Part shown: positions 51,725 to 59,591 of the stretch, piece after piece
How the letters are laid out: each line of letters starts with the position of its first letter
Position numbering within the stretch: position 1 is the first letter of the stretch
Assembly (NCBI RefSeq): GCF_011634835.1
Contig: NZ_SIRP01000001.1
Span: 1,748,780 to 1,812,779 of the forward strand
DNA from: Isoptericola sp. BMS4
GTDB taxonomy: Bacteria > Actinomycetota > Actinomycetes > Actinomycetales > Cellulomonadaceae
DNA: 64,000 bases
Direction: 5' to 3'
The notes under the pieces: model-generated
Told to the model about the DNA's origin: nothing
What the model saw: only the letters and a program-made list of their open reading frames with translations
Database searches by the model: none
Made by a program: the position numbers and the translations under genes

Positions 51725-53456
51725 GACGCCCCCGGCGGTGGCTCGCGGCGGCCGGACGGACGGACGCCCCGCGTCCGGCGGGCTCGACGGCGCCCTGCTG
51801 CACGGTCAGGCGGGCGAGTCGCTCGGCCTGCCGGTCCGCGGCGGTGCCGTGCATCCGCAGCCACGCCGCGTCGACGCCGGCCGGCGGCCGGGTGCGGGCC
51901 GAGACGGCGACGGTGACGGCGGCCGCCGCCGGCGCCGCGAGCAGGGTGGGGGTGACGAGCACCTCGCGCAGCAGCCCGCCGGCGGCCAGCGACCCGGCGA
52001 CGAAGACGGCCACCGCGAGCACCACCCCGGTGACCATCCCCGCGACCGCGCCGGGCGCCGTCGTGCCCCGCCACCAGATGCTCAGCACGAAGACCGGGGT
52101 CAGGGCGGACCCGGCCACGGCGAACGCCCAGGTGACCATCGTGGCCACGACGGACGGCGTCACCGAGGTGAACGCCTCGGGCCGCAGCGCGAGCGCCAGG
52201 CCCGCCGCGACCCCGGCGACGACCAGCGTGGTGACGCGCCCCGCCCGCACGGCCTGGCGCTGGGTGGCGCGCGGGTTCACGTGCCGCTCGTAGACGTCGT
52301 GGCCCCAGGACGCGGCCGCGGCCAGCAGCAGGCCCGCGATCGTCGACATGACCGCGACGAGGGCGCCCGCCGCGACGAGCCCCAGCCCGGCCTCCCCGCC
52401 GTAGACGCGCCCGAGCACCGGCAGGGCGTGCTCGGGCACCACGAGGACCCCGTCGACGGTGAGGTCGGCCAGCCAGGGGTGGTCCGCCACGGCGCCGGGG
52501 ACGAGCGCCCGCGCCGCCGTCCCGAGCATGACCGCCAGGGCGTAGAAGGCGCCCGCGAGGCACAGCACCCACACGGTGGTGGTGCGGGCGGCGGCGCCGG
52601 TCGGGCTCGTGAAGTACCGGTTCATCACGTGCGGCAGCCCCGCCGTGCCGAGGGCCAGGGTGACGATCAGGGCGAACTGCCCCAGGCCCCCGTACCGCGC
52701 GCCCGGCTCGCCGAACGTCGCGGACCCGTCGGGGTGGATCTGGTTCTGCTCGGTGGTGAGCTCGGTGCCGCCGGGCCCCGTGACGACGGTCGTCAGCGGT
52801 TCGGCGGACAGCTCGCGCACCGCGTCGCCGTACCGGAACCCCTCGCCGAGGACGGTCGCGGCCAGCCACAGCAGCGCGACCAGGAGGAGGCCGAACTGCA
52901 CCGCCTGCGTCCACGTGGTGCCCCGCATCCCGCCGAACATGACCAGCCCGGCGACGACCGCCGTCGAGACCAGCACGCCGGTGGCGTACGGGGACAGGCC
53001 GGCGACCCCCTGGCCCACGAGGAGCTGCCACGTGATGCCGCTGCCGACGGCCTGCGGCACCAGGTAGGCGAGGATGACGAGCTGCACCACGCCGACCGCC
53101 ACGAGCCGGACCGGCTCGGAGGCGAGCCGGCGGCCCAGGAAGTCGGGGATCGAGAACTCCCCGAACCGGCGCAGGGGAGCGGCGACGAACAGCAGCACCG
53201 GCACGAAGCCGGCCGCGAACCCGACGGCGTACCAGGCGCCGTCGAGCCCGGACACGTAGACCGCGGCCGCCACGCCGAGGAACGACGCCGCCGAGAGGTA
53301 GTCGCCGCAGATGGCCCACGCGTTCGTCGCGACGCCGACGCGCTGCCCGGCCAGGTAGAAGTCGAGCGTGGACGCGCCGCGCGGTCGCGTCGCGACCGCG
53401 ACCACGGCGACCACCGCGAGCGCGAGGACGAGCGCGGCGACGCTCGGTGTGCTCAC
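51711..53456 (-). CDS. Sodium:solute symporter (ActP/MctC-like, SSS family)
   Basis: This 581-residue protein has about 13 TM segments and SSS hallmarks: STLDFYLAGQRVGVATNAWA near residue 28, the YLSAASFLGVAAAVYVSGLD segment, FGGMRGTTWTQAVQFGLLL near 180 and the conserved AAGALVAVMSTIAGLLLAAA near 355. The pattern is that of acetate/pyruvate-type monocarboxylate carriers. A periplasmic insert (~215-250) separates two TMs. It starts by GTGA overlap with the DUF485-like gene, and the kinase gene overlaps its end, so transporter and sensor are made together. Confidence 0.92.
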   Translation of the reverse strand: MSTPSVAALVLALAVVAVVAVATRPRGASTLDFYLAGQRVGVATNAWAICGDYLSAASFLGVAAAVYVSGLDGAWYAVGFAAGFVPVLLFVAAPLRRFGEFSIPDFLGRRLASEPVRLVAVGVVQLVILAYLVPQAVGSGITWQLLVGQGVAGLSPYATGVLVSTAVVAGLVMFGGMRGTTWTQAVQFGLLLVALLWLAATVLGEGFRYGDAVRELSAEPLTTVVTGPGGTELTTEQNQIHPDGSATFGEPGARYGGLGQFALIVTLALGTAGLPHVMNRYFTSPTGAAARTTTVWVLCLAGAFYALAVMLGTAARALVPGAVADHPWLADLTVDGVLVVPEHALPVLGRVYGGEAGLGLVAAGALVAVMSTIAGLLLAAAASWGHDVYERHVNPRATQRQAVRAGRVTTLVVAGVAAGLALALRPEAFTSVTPSVVATMVTWAFAVAGSALTPVFVLSIWWRGTTAPGAVAGMVTGVVLAVAVFVAGSLAAGGLLREVLVTPTLLAAPAAAAVTVAVSARTRPPAGVDAAWLRMHGTAADRQAERLARLTVQQGAVEPAGRGASVRPAAASHRRGRRARR

Positions 53457-53788
53457 CGCTCGCCCTCGGGGGCGTCGGTGGACGCGACCTGCGCGTCGCG
53501 CGCGTCGTCGCCGAGCATCCGCGCCTCGACGGCGCCGGACAGCCGGGCCGCGGCGACGCCCACCACGGCGAAGAACACGTACAGCCCGAACGCCGCCATC
53601 GCGAAGCCCGGGCTCATCCCGCCCGCCAGCCGGGCGTCGGACCACCAGCCCAGGGTCAGCGACAGGGCGGGGAAGCCGACGACGGCGAGGAGGAAGAGGA
53701 CGAAGTAGCCGACGGCGACGCGGCGCAGCGTGCGGAAGGTGGCGTCCACCTCCGCGGGCGCGTCGCGGGCGTCGACGTCGTCGTCCAT
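53453..53788 (-). CDS. DUF485-like small membrane subunit
   Basis: This 111-residue protein has two TM helices (VAVGYFVLFLLAVVGFPALS and FAMAAFGLYVFFAVVGVAAA), preceded by an acidic N-terminus. Small DUF485 proteins accompany ActP-type symporters (yjcH-actP in E. coli). The ATG at 53788 has an AGGGTG ribosome site. Its stop overlaps the symporter start. Confidence 0.85.
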   Translation of the reverse strand: MDDDVDARDAPAEVDATFRTLRRVAVGYFVLFLLAVVGFPALSLTLGWWSDARLAGGMSPGFAMAAFGLYVFFAVVGVAAARLSGAVEARMLGDDARDAQVASTDAPEGER

Positions 53789-53854
53789 GCGGAGCACCCT
53801 ACGGAAGGCCGTCCGGCGGGCGCCAGACCCCGCTGGATGCCACGACGTCGGCCG

Positions 53855-54283
53855 CTACGCGGCGACCGGGGGAGTGCGCAGGAGGCGGACGCCGGTGCGC
53901 AGCAGCAGCACGGCGCCGCCCGCGACCATGACGAGCCCGATGCCGGGCAGCAGCTGCCCCCAGGCTCCCGTGCCCGCGCTGAGGGTGAGGATCCGCGCCA
54001 GCTGCGCCCCGGCGATGCCGCCGACGACGAGACCGGCGAGGGCGCAGTGCGCGATCGCGGACCACCGGGACGGGATGAGCGCGCCGGCGATCGCGAGGAA
54101 CCCGGCGCTGAGGGTCCACAGCCCGGGGCCGGCCGTGCCGAGGAGGGTGCCCATCGGCGTGCTCACCCACGGCAGGAGCGACCCGACGACGGTCACGAGG
54201 CCGCCGACGAGCATCCCGACGCTGCCGGGGTGCAGGACCCGCCTGCGGACGGTCGGTGCGGTCGCGCTCGTCGTCGAGGCCAT
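53855..54283 (-). CDS. Four-TM membrane protein heading the symporter/LytTR operon
   Basis: This 142-residue protein has four hydrophobic segments (VGMLVGGLVTVVGSLLPWVS, LWTLSAGFLAIAGALIPS, AHCALAGLVVGGIAGAQLA, LLPGIGLVMVAGGAVLLLR). I do not recognise a family with confidence. It is first in a five-gene minus-strand run (this gene, DUF485, symporter, LytS, LytTR). The ATG follows TAGGGT (54295-54290) by six bases, so the operon mRNA is probably leaderless. Confidence 0.78.
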   Translation of the reverse strand: MASTTSATAPTVRRRVLHPGSVGMLVGGLVTVVGSLLPWVSTPMGTLLGTAGPGLWTLSAGFLAIAGALIPSRWSAIAHCALAGLVVGGIAGAQLARILTLSAGTGAWGQLLPGIGLVMVAGGAVLLLRTGVRLLRTPPVAA

Positions 54284-54289
54284 GGGCCG

Positions 54290-54295
54290 ACCCTA
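54290..54295 (-). promoter_or_regulatory. -10 box of the symporter/LytTR operon
   Basis: TAGGGT on the minus strand sits six bases before the ATG at 54283. It places the transcription start at or near the start codon and the LytTR repeats about 70-120 bases upstream of it. Confidence 0.5.
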
Positions 54296-54350
54296 GGACC
54301 GCGCGGCCGCGGTGTCAGCGCCCGGGCGGCCCCGGCAGCCCCGCGGGTCG

Positions 54351-54400
54351 GTGAACGGCGCGGCCGCACCCGTGAACGGTCGGTCCGGGCCCGCGAACGG
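54351..54400 (-). promoter_or_regulatory. Triple LytTR-type direct repeat, 21-bp period
   Basis: GTGAACGG at 54351 and 54372 and GCGAACGG at 54393 are spaced exactly 21 bases. Read on the minus strand the 9-mers are GCCGTTCAC, ACCGTTCAC and ACCGTTCGC; the last two match the published LytTR half-site consensus [TA][AC][CA]GTTN[AG][TC] at every position and the first at all but one. They lie between the divergent symporter operons. The rest of the 298-base gap (54284-54581) also holds a palindrome TGCACCCG/CGGGTGCA near 54483-54502 and an AAGGGAG ribosome site before 54582. Confidence 0.7.
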
Positions 54401-54581
54401 TCCGCACCACCGTCGTGGCCGGTCACGGGCGCGGGACGACCGCTCACGGCACCGCACCCGCCGTCGGGCGAGAACTCCTTGTGCACCCGCGGCCGGGTGC
54501 AGTTGGCTCCCGGTGACGGGGAACTGGACGCGTCCCGGGCAAGGGTGCCCGGGACGGAACGCGACGAAGGGAGCGTCCGGC

Positions 54582-54929
54582 ATGGCTGACACGGCCGACA
54601 CCGGTCAGGACGGCGGCACCGGCGGGGCACCACCGCCCGGAGCCGGCGGTCCGGACAACGGGTGGCGCAAGGAGTACTGGACGAAGAACCTGCGGCTCAT
54701 GGTCGTCCTGCTGGCGGTCTGGTTCGTGGTCTCGTTCGGCTGCGGGATCCTGTTCGTCGAGGAGCTCAACCAGATCGAGGTCGCCGGCTTCCCGCTGGGC
54801 TTCTGGTTCGCCCAGCAGGGGTCGATCTACGTCTTCATCCTCCTGATCGGTGTCTACGCCCTGCGCATGGACCGCCTCGACGACGAGTACGGGGTCAGCG
54901 AGCGCAACGACGACGGGAGCCGGTCATGA
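54582..54929 (+). CDS. DUF4212 small subunit of a sodium:solute symporter
   Basis: This 115-residue protein has a Gly/Pro-rich N-terminus, then the DUF4212 pattern WRKEYWTKNLRLMVVLLAVW, FVVSFGCGILFVEELNQIEV, GFPLGFWFAQQGSIYVFILL and IGVYALRMDRLDDEYGV, with two TM helices. DUF4212 proteins form a pair with the VC_2705-type symporter encoded directly downstream (ATGA overlap). An AAGGGAG ribosome site lies ten bases before the ATG, unlike the leaderless genes around it. Confidence 0.9.
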   Translation: MADTADTGQDGGTGGAPPPGAGGPDNGWRKEYWTKNLRLMVVLLAVWFVVSFGCGILFVEELNQIEVAGFPLGFWFAQQGSIYVFILLIGVYALRMDRLDDEYGVSERNDDGSRS

Positions 54930-56611
54930 GCGACATCCAGACCTGGGCGCTCGTCTTCGTCGCCCTGACCTTCAGCGTCTACATCTACATCGCGTGGCGC
55001 AGCCGCGTCCGCGAGACGAAGGGCTTCTTCGTCGCCGAGCAGAACGTCCCGGCGTTCGCGAACGGCGCCGCCGTCGCCGCCGACTGGATGTCCGCGGCGT
55101 CGTTCATCTCGATGGCGGGCCTCATCGCCTTCCTCGGGTCCGACGGCTCGGTGTACCTCATGGGGTGGACGGGCGGGTTCGTGCTGCTCGCACTGCTCCT
55201 CGCCCCGTACCTGCGCAAGTGGGGCAAGTTCACCGTGCCGGAGTTCGTGGGCGACCGGTTCTCGGAGAGCGTGCGCTCGGTGGCCGCGGTCGTGGCGATC
55301 GTCGTGTCGTTCACCTACGTGGTCGGGCAGATGTCCGGCGGCGGCATCGTGTTCTCCCGCTTCCTGCAGGTGCCGCAGCACTGGGGCGTCGTCATCGCGG
55401 CGGTGGTCATCTTCGCCTACGCCGTGTTCGGCGGCATGAAGGGCATCACCTGGACCCAGGTGGCGCAGTACACGGTGATGATCGTCGCCTACCTCATCCC
55501 CGCGTGGGCGGTGGCGCAGACCATGACGGGCATCGCGGTGCCGCAGGTGTCGTTCGGGCAGATCCTCGCCGAGCTGGACGCCATCGGCCGCGAGTTCGGC
55601 ATGGACACCTACACGCAGGCGTTCACCGCGCGGCCCCAGCTGGACGTGTTCCTCGTGACGATGTCGCTCATGATCGGCACCGCCGGCCTGCCGCACGTCA
55701 TCATCCGCTTCTACACGACGAAGACGGTGCGCGGGGCCAGGTTCTCGGCCCTGTGGGCGCTGGTGTTCATCGCCCTGCTGTACACGACCGCTCCCGCGGT
55801 CGGCGCGTTCACCAAGCTGAACATGCTGCAGGGCGTGCAGGGGGTGTCCGTCGACGCGCTGCCGAGCTGGGTCGCGAACTGGCAGGCGACGGGGCTCGTC
55901 TCGCTCGCCGACGGGACCGACACGGTCGGGACGATCACGAACAACGCTGACACGTTCGCCGCCGGCGGTGCCGACATGCTCCTGAACAACGACATCCTGG
56001 TGCTCGCCAGCCCGGAGATCGCCGGCCTGCCGGCCCCGATCGTGGGGCTGGTCGCGGCGGGCGGCCTCGCGGCGGCCATGTCGACGGCGGCCGGCCTGCT
56101 GCTGGTGATCTCGTCGTCGGCGTCGCACGACCTGTACTTCCGGTACGTGGACCACCACGCCTCGGAGCGTCGCCGGCTGTTCGTCAGCCGGGTCGCGATG
56201 GGGGTGGCCGTGCTCGTCGCCATCTACTTCGGCATCAACCCGCCCGCGTTCGTGGGCCAGGTGGTGGCGTTCGCGTTCGGCCTGGCGGCCTCGACGTTCT
56301 TCCCGGTGCTGATCCTCGGCATCTTCTGGAAGCGCACCAACGCGGCGGGCGCGGTCAGCGGCATGCTCGCCGGCCTCGTGTTCACCGCGAGCTACATGAT
56401 CTACACGCTCGAGGTGTTCGGCACGCAGGCGCACGAGCACGTCCTGGGCATCAGCCCGGAGGGGATCGGCGCCGTCGGGGCGCTGCTGAACCTGGTCGTC
56501 ACGGTCGTCGTCTCGACGCTGACGCGGCCGCCGTCGGAGCACGTGCAGGAGATGGTCGAGGAGATCCGGTACCCGGCCCGGCGCACCGTCCCGGTCCGCA
56601 GCGCCGACTGA
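54926..56611 (+). CDS. Sodium:solute symporter, VC_2705 (DUF4212-partnered) subfamily
   Basis: This 561-residue protein has about 13 TMs and SSS motifs: FVAEQNVPAFANGAAVAADW near residue 33, MSAASFISMAGLIAFLGSDG, FGGMKGITWTQVAQYTVMIV near 170, TAGLPHVIIRFYTTKTVRGA near 250 and VAAGGLAAAMSTAAGLLLVI near 374. The subfamily carries acetate, pyruvate or similar acids. It is a different subfamily from the symporter at 51711 and lies on the opposite strand, with the LytTR repeats between the two operons. Confidence 0.92.
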   Translation: MSDIQTWALVFVALTFSVYIYIAWRSRVRETKGFFVAEQNVPAFANGAAVAADWMSAASFISMAGLIAFLGSDGSVYLMGWTGGFVLLALLLAPYLRKWGKFTVPEFVGDRFSESVRSVAAVVAIVVSFTYVVGQMSGGGIVFSRFLQVPQHWGVVIAAVVIFAYAVFGGMKGITWTQVAQYTVMIVAYLIPAWAVAQTMTGIAVPQVSFGQILAELDAIGREFGMDTYTQAFTARPQLDVFLVTMSLMIGTAGLPHVIIRFYTTKTVRGARFSALWALVFIALLYTTAPAVGAFTKLNMLQGVQGVSVDALPSWVANWQATGLVSLADGTDTVGTITNNADTFAAGGADMLLNNDILVLASPEIAGLPAPIVGLVAAGGLAAAMSTAAGLLLVISSSASHDLYFRYVDHHASERRRLFVSRVAMGVAVLVAIYFGINPPAFVGQVVAFAFGLAASTFFPVLILGIFWKRTNAAGAVSGMLAGLVFTASYMIYTLEVFGTQAHEHVLGISPEGIGAVGALLNLVVTVVVSTLTRPPSEHVQEMVEEIRYPARRTVPVRSAD

Positions 56612-56617
56612 CCGCCC

Positions 56618-56669
56618 CGAGCTGTCAGGGTGAGCGCGGAGCATTCCCCGCGCTCACCCTGACAGCTCG
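56618..56669. terminator. Perfect 22-bp hairpin after the symporter (element F1)
   Basis: Arms 56618-56639 and 56648-56669 pair perfectly around an 8-nt loop, seven bases after the symporter stop. Its arm core TGTCAGGGTGAGC recurs in part in the next hairpin, F2. Confidence 0.75.
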
Positions 56670-56676
56670 CGTTCGT

Positions 56677-56732
56677 GGCGAGTTGTCAGACCCTGCGCGA
56701 CCTATACCTCGTGCTCACCCTGACAACTCGCC
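56677..56732. repeat. Second hairpin, related to F1, abutting the ABC-F promoter (element F2)
   Basis: Perfect 13-bp arms 56677-56689 and 56720-56732 (GGCGAGTTGTCAG and its complement) enclose a 30-nt loop. The right arm with its inner flank (GCTCACCCTGACAACTCG) nearly repeats the F1 right arm. It ends two bases before the ABC-F -10 box TAGGGT (56735-56740), so it occupies the place of the -35 region. Confidence 0.6.
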
Positions 56733-56746
56733 GATAGGGTCTCCCG

Positions 56747-58393
56747 GTGCACCTCGTCGCGTCCGACCTCGCCTTCGCCTACCCCGGGCGGCCCGTGCTG
56801 TTCGGGGTCGACCTGCGGGTGTCCGACGGCGTCCGCCTCGGCGTGGTGGGGGAGAACGGCACGGGCAAGTCGACGCTGCTGCACCTGCTCGCCGGCGACC
56901 TGGCCCCCGCGTCGGGGAGGCTGGACCGGACCGGGACGGTGGCGCTCGTGGAGCAGGAGCTGGTCACCACGCCCGGGCAGACCGTCGGCGACCTGGTCCG
57001 CGGCACGCTCGCCGGGCTCCGCGCCCTGGCCGCCGAGCTCGACGCCGCCGCGGCGGCCTTCGATCACGACGCGGGCGACCTCGCCGAGCTGTCCGCGCTG
57101 ATCGCGCGCTCGGAGCACCTCGCCGTGTGGGACGCCGACCGGCGCGTCGACGTGGCGCTGAGCCGCCTGGGCGCCGTCCGCGACCCGCACCGGCGGCTCG
57201 ACACCCTGTCCGTGGGGCAGCGGTACCGGGTGCGGCTCGCCTGCCGCCTGGCCGAGCGCGCCGACCTGCTCCTCCTGGACGAGCCGACGAACCACCTCGA
57301 CGACGACGCCGTCGAGTTCCTCACCGGCGAGCTCGTCGCGTGGCGGGGCGGCGTCGTGCTCGTCACCCACGACCGCGAGCTGCTCGACGACGTCGCGACC
57401 GCGATCTACGACCTCGACCCGTCGATGGACGGCCGGCCCGTGCTGTACGGGCAGCCCGGCTACCTCGCCTACCGGTTCGCCAAGAACCAGGCGCTGCACC
57501 GGTGGCGGCAGCGGTACCGGGCGGAGCAGAAGCGCGCGGTGCGGCTCGCCGAGCGGCTCGACGCCTCGTACGAGGGGCTGTCCGACGAGTGGCGCCCGCC
57601 GAAGGGCTCGCAGAAGCACCGGCGCGCCACCCGGGCGCGCATCCACGTCAAGGCCGCGGACCGGCTCGTCGAGCAGCTGAAGGCGGAGGCCGTGGACGTG
57701 CCCGTGCCGCCGCTCGAGCTCGCGTTCCCGGACCTGCCGGCGATGTCGCCGGGCTGGGACCCCGCCGACCCGCTCGTCGAGCTGCGCTCGCCGCGGGTGG
57801 TGGCCGACGACGGTACGGTGCGCCTGGACCTGCCGGGCACCCGCCTCGCGGTGCCGCCGTCGGGCCGGCTGCTCGTCGTCGGGGCGAACGGCACCGGCAA
57901 GTCGACGCTGCTCGCGGCGCTCGCCGGGCGGGTCGCGCTGGACCGCGGCGCGCGTGCCGTCACCGCGGGCGCCCGCCTCGGCGTCGTCACGCAGGAGGCC
58001 GAGCCGCGGCCCTCCGGCCGGGCGGCGGACGGGGCGGCGCCCACGGGCTTCGACGCCTACGCCGCGGAGGCCCTGGAGCTGCTGGCCGCGGGCGAGCTCG
58101 ACCCGGACCACCTGGTTCCCGTGGCCGCGCTGGGACTGCTCACCGAGGCCGATCTCGAGCGGCCGCTCGCCGAGCTCTCCGCGGGGCAGCGGCGCCGGTT
58201 CGAGCTCGCCCGCGCGCTGCTGCACGCGCCGCACCTGCTGCTGCTGGACGAGCCGACGAACCACCTGTCCGTCGACCTCGTGGACGAGCTCACCCGGGCG
58301 CTGCAGGTGACGCCCGCGGCCGTCGTCGTCGCGACCCACGACCGCCGGATGCGCGCCGACCTCGCCGACTGGGACGTGCTGGACCTCTCCTGA
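56747..58393 (+). CDS. ABC-F family ATP-binding protein
   Basis: This 548-residue soluble protein has two ABC domains: Walker A VVGENGTGKSTLLHLLAGDL (~34) and VVGANGTGKSTLLAALAG (~377), signatures LSVGQRYRVRLACRLAERAD and LSAGQRRRFELARALLHAPH, and Walker B LLLLDEPTNHLDDD and LLLLDEPTNHLSVD. The linker (~245-330) is basic. There is no TM domain. ABC-F proteins act on the ribosome, as translation factors or antibiotic-resistance proteins; which applies here is not clear. The GTG follows TAGGGT by six bases. Confidence 0.93.
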   Translation: MHLVASDLAFAYPGRPVLFGVDLRVSDGVRLGVVGENGTGKSTLLHLLAGDLAPASGRLDRTGTVALVEQELVTTPGQTVGDLVRGTLAGLRALAAELDAAAAAFDHDAGDLAELSALIARSEHLAVWDADRRVDVALSRLGAVRDPHRRLDTLSVGQRYRVRLACRLAERADLLLLDEPTNHLDDDAVEFLTGELVAWRGGVVLVTHDRELLDDVATAIYDLDPSMDGRPVLYGQPGYLAYRFAKNQALHRWRQRYRAEQKRAVRLAERLDASYEGLSDEWRPPKGSQKHRRATRARIHVKAADRLVEQLKAEAVDVPVPPLELAFPDLPAMSPGWDPADPLVELRSPRVVADDGTVRLDLPGTRLAVPPSGRLLVVGANGTGKSTLLAALAGRVALDRGARAVTAGARLGVVTQEAEPRPSGRAADGAAPTGFDAYAAEALELLAAGELDPDHLVPVAALGLLTEADLERPLAELSAGQRRRFELARALLHAPHLLLLDEPTNHLSVDLVDELTRALQVTPAAVVVATHDRRMRADLADWDVLDLS

Positions 58394-58432
58394 ACTGTTC
58401 CGCCACCTGTCCCGGAGCCGTCCCCGGGCGGG

Positions 58433-59005
58433 TCAGGACAGGCGGCCCACCCAGGCCATCGCCTGCTTCACCAGCGTGCCCTGCCCGTGGATCATCTCCG
58501 CCTGCACGGTGTCGCTGCAGGCCTCCTCCGGGGTGAGCCACGCCAGGTCCAGCGCGTCCTGCTGCGGGCGGCAGTCGCCCGTGACCGGCACCACGTACGC
58601 GAGCGAGACCGCGTGCTGGCGCGGGTCGTGGTACGGCGTGATCCCGGGCGTCGGGAAGTACTCCGCGACGGTGAACGGCTGCGGGGACGGCGGCACCTGC
58701 GGCAGCGCCACGGGGCCCAGGTCCTTCTCGATGTGGCGCAGCAGGGCGTCGCGCACCCGCTCGTGGAACAGCACGCGCCCCGAGACCAGGGCACGCGTCA
58801 TCGTGCCGAGTGGGGTCACGCGCAGCAGCAGGCCGACGGCGACCACGTCGCCCGAGTCGTCGACGCGCACCGGCACCGCGTCCACGTACACCAGCGGGAG
58901 CTGGGCGCGCACGGCGGCGAGGTCCTCCGGGCTGAGCCAGCCCGAGGACTGCGGCGGCTCGGAGAAGTACTCGTCGTCGGGCGGGAAGTCGGCCGTGTCG
59001 GTCAC
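58433..59005 (-). CDS. DUF4916 Nudix-fold protein
   Basis: This 190-residue protein has GWLSPEDLAAVRAQLPLVYV near residue 22, DAVPVRVDDSGDVVAVGLLL, RVTPLGTMTRALVSGRVLFH and a late QDALDLAWLTPEEA. The fold matches Nudix, but the catalytic box is degenerate: GRVLFHERVRDALLRHIEKD lacks the REXXEE core. It may therefore bind rather than cut its ligand. The GTG follows TAGAAA (near 59018-59013) by seven bases. It diverges from trxA. Confidence 0.82.
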   Translation of the reverse strand: MTDTADFPPDDEYFSEPPQSSGWLSPEDLAAVRAQLPLVYVDAVPVRVDDSGDVVAVGLLLRVTPLGTMTRALVSGRVLFHERVRDALLRHIEKDLGPVALPQVPPSPQPFTVAEYFPTPGITPYHDPRQHAVSLAYVVPVTGDCRPQQDALDLAWLTPEEACSDTVQAEMIHGQGTLVKQAMAWVGRLS

Positions 59006-59146
59006 ATCGTCGTTTCTACCAGCCTTCGCCCCGCCCACGGCGCACCGCCGTGCGGCGGCGCCCGCGGTCGCACGGGAGGCTGCCGGGAATACGCGAGCGG
59101 CACGCGGTGCTGTGCCCAGCAGGACACCCACGCGAAAGGACACCCC

Positions 59147-59524
59147 ATGGCTACCGTCGAGCTCACCGACGACACGTTCGAGAAGACCGTCACCGACAAC
59201 GACATCGTCCTCGTGGACTTCTGGGCCGACTGGTGCGGCCCGTGCAAGCAGTTCGCGCCGGTCTTCGAGGCGTCGTCGGAGGAGAACACCGACGTCGTGC
59301 ACGCCAAGCTCGACACCGAGGCGAACCAGCAGATCGCGGCCGCCGCCGGGGTCTCCGCCATCCCGACCCTGATGGCGTTCCGCGAGGGCGTGCTGGTCTT
59401 CAACCAGGCCGGCGCCCTGCCCGCGCCCGCGCTGAAGCAGGTCGTCGACGCCGTCAAGGGCCTCGACATGGACGAGGTCCGCGCGCAGATCGCCGCCGCG
59501 AACGACGGCGCGCCGCAGGGCTGA
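59147..59524 (+). CDS. trxA: Thioredoxin
   Basis: This 125-residue protein has VLVDFWADWCGPCKQFAPVF with the WCGPC redox pair (residues ~28-32) and the cis-Pro in VSAIPTLMAFREG. It is slightly longer than the usual ~108 because of a C-terminal helix (MDEVRAQIAAANDGAPQ). An AAAGGA ribosome site precedes the ATG. It may reduce the Bcp-type peroxiredoxin encoded at 62871. Confidence 0.96.
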   Translation: MATVELTDDTFEKTVTDNDIVLVDFWADWCGPCKQFAPVFEASSEENTDVVHAKLDTEANQQIAAAAGVSAIPTLMAFREGVLVFNQAGALPAPALKQVVDAVKGLDMDEVRAQIAAANDGAPQG

Positions 59525-59542
59525 CGACCCCACGGACGCGCG

Positions 59543-59578
59543 CGGAGGGCTCCCGGACACCGGTCCGGGAGCCCTCCG
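59543..59578. terminator. Perfect 16-bp terminator hairpin after trxA
   Basis: Arms 59543-59558 and 59563-59578 pair perfectly around a 4-nt ACCG loop, 18 bases after the trxA stop. It also lies at the 3' end of the convergent GH81 gene and may serve both. Confidence 0.85.
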
Positions 59579-59591
59579 TGCGTTCCGACCC

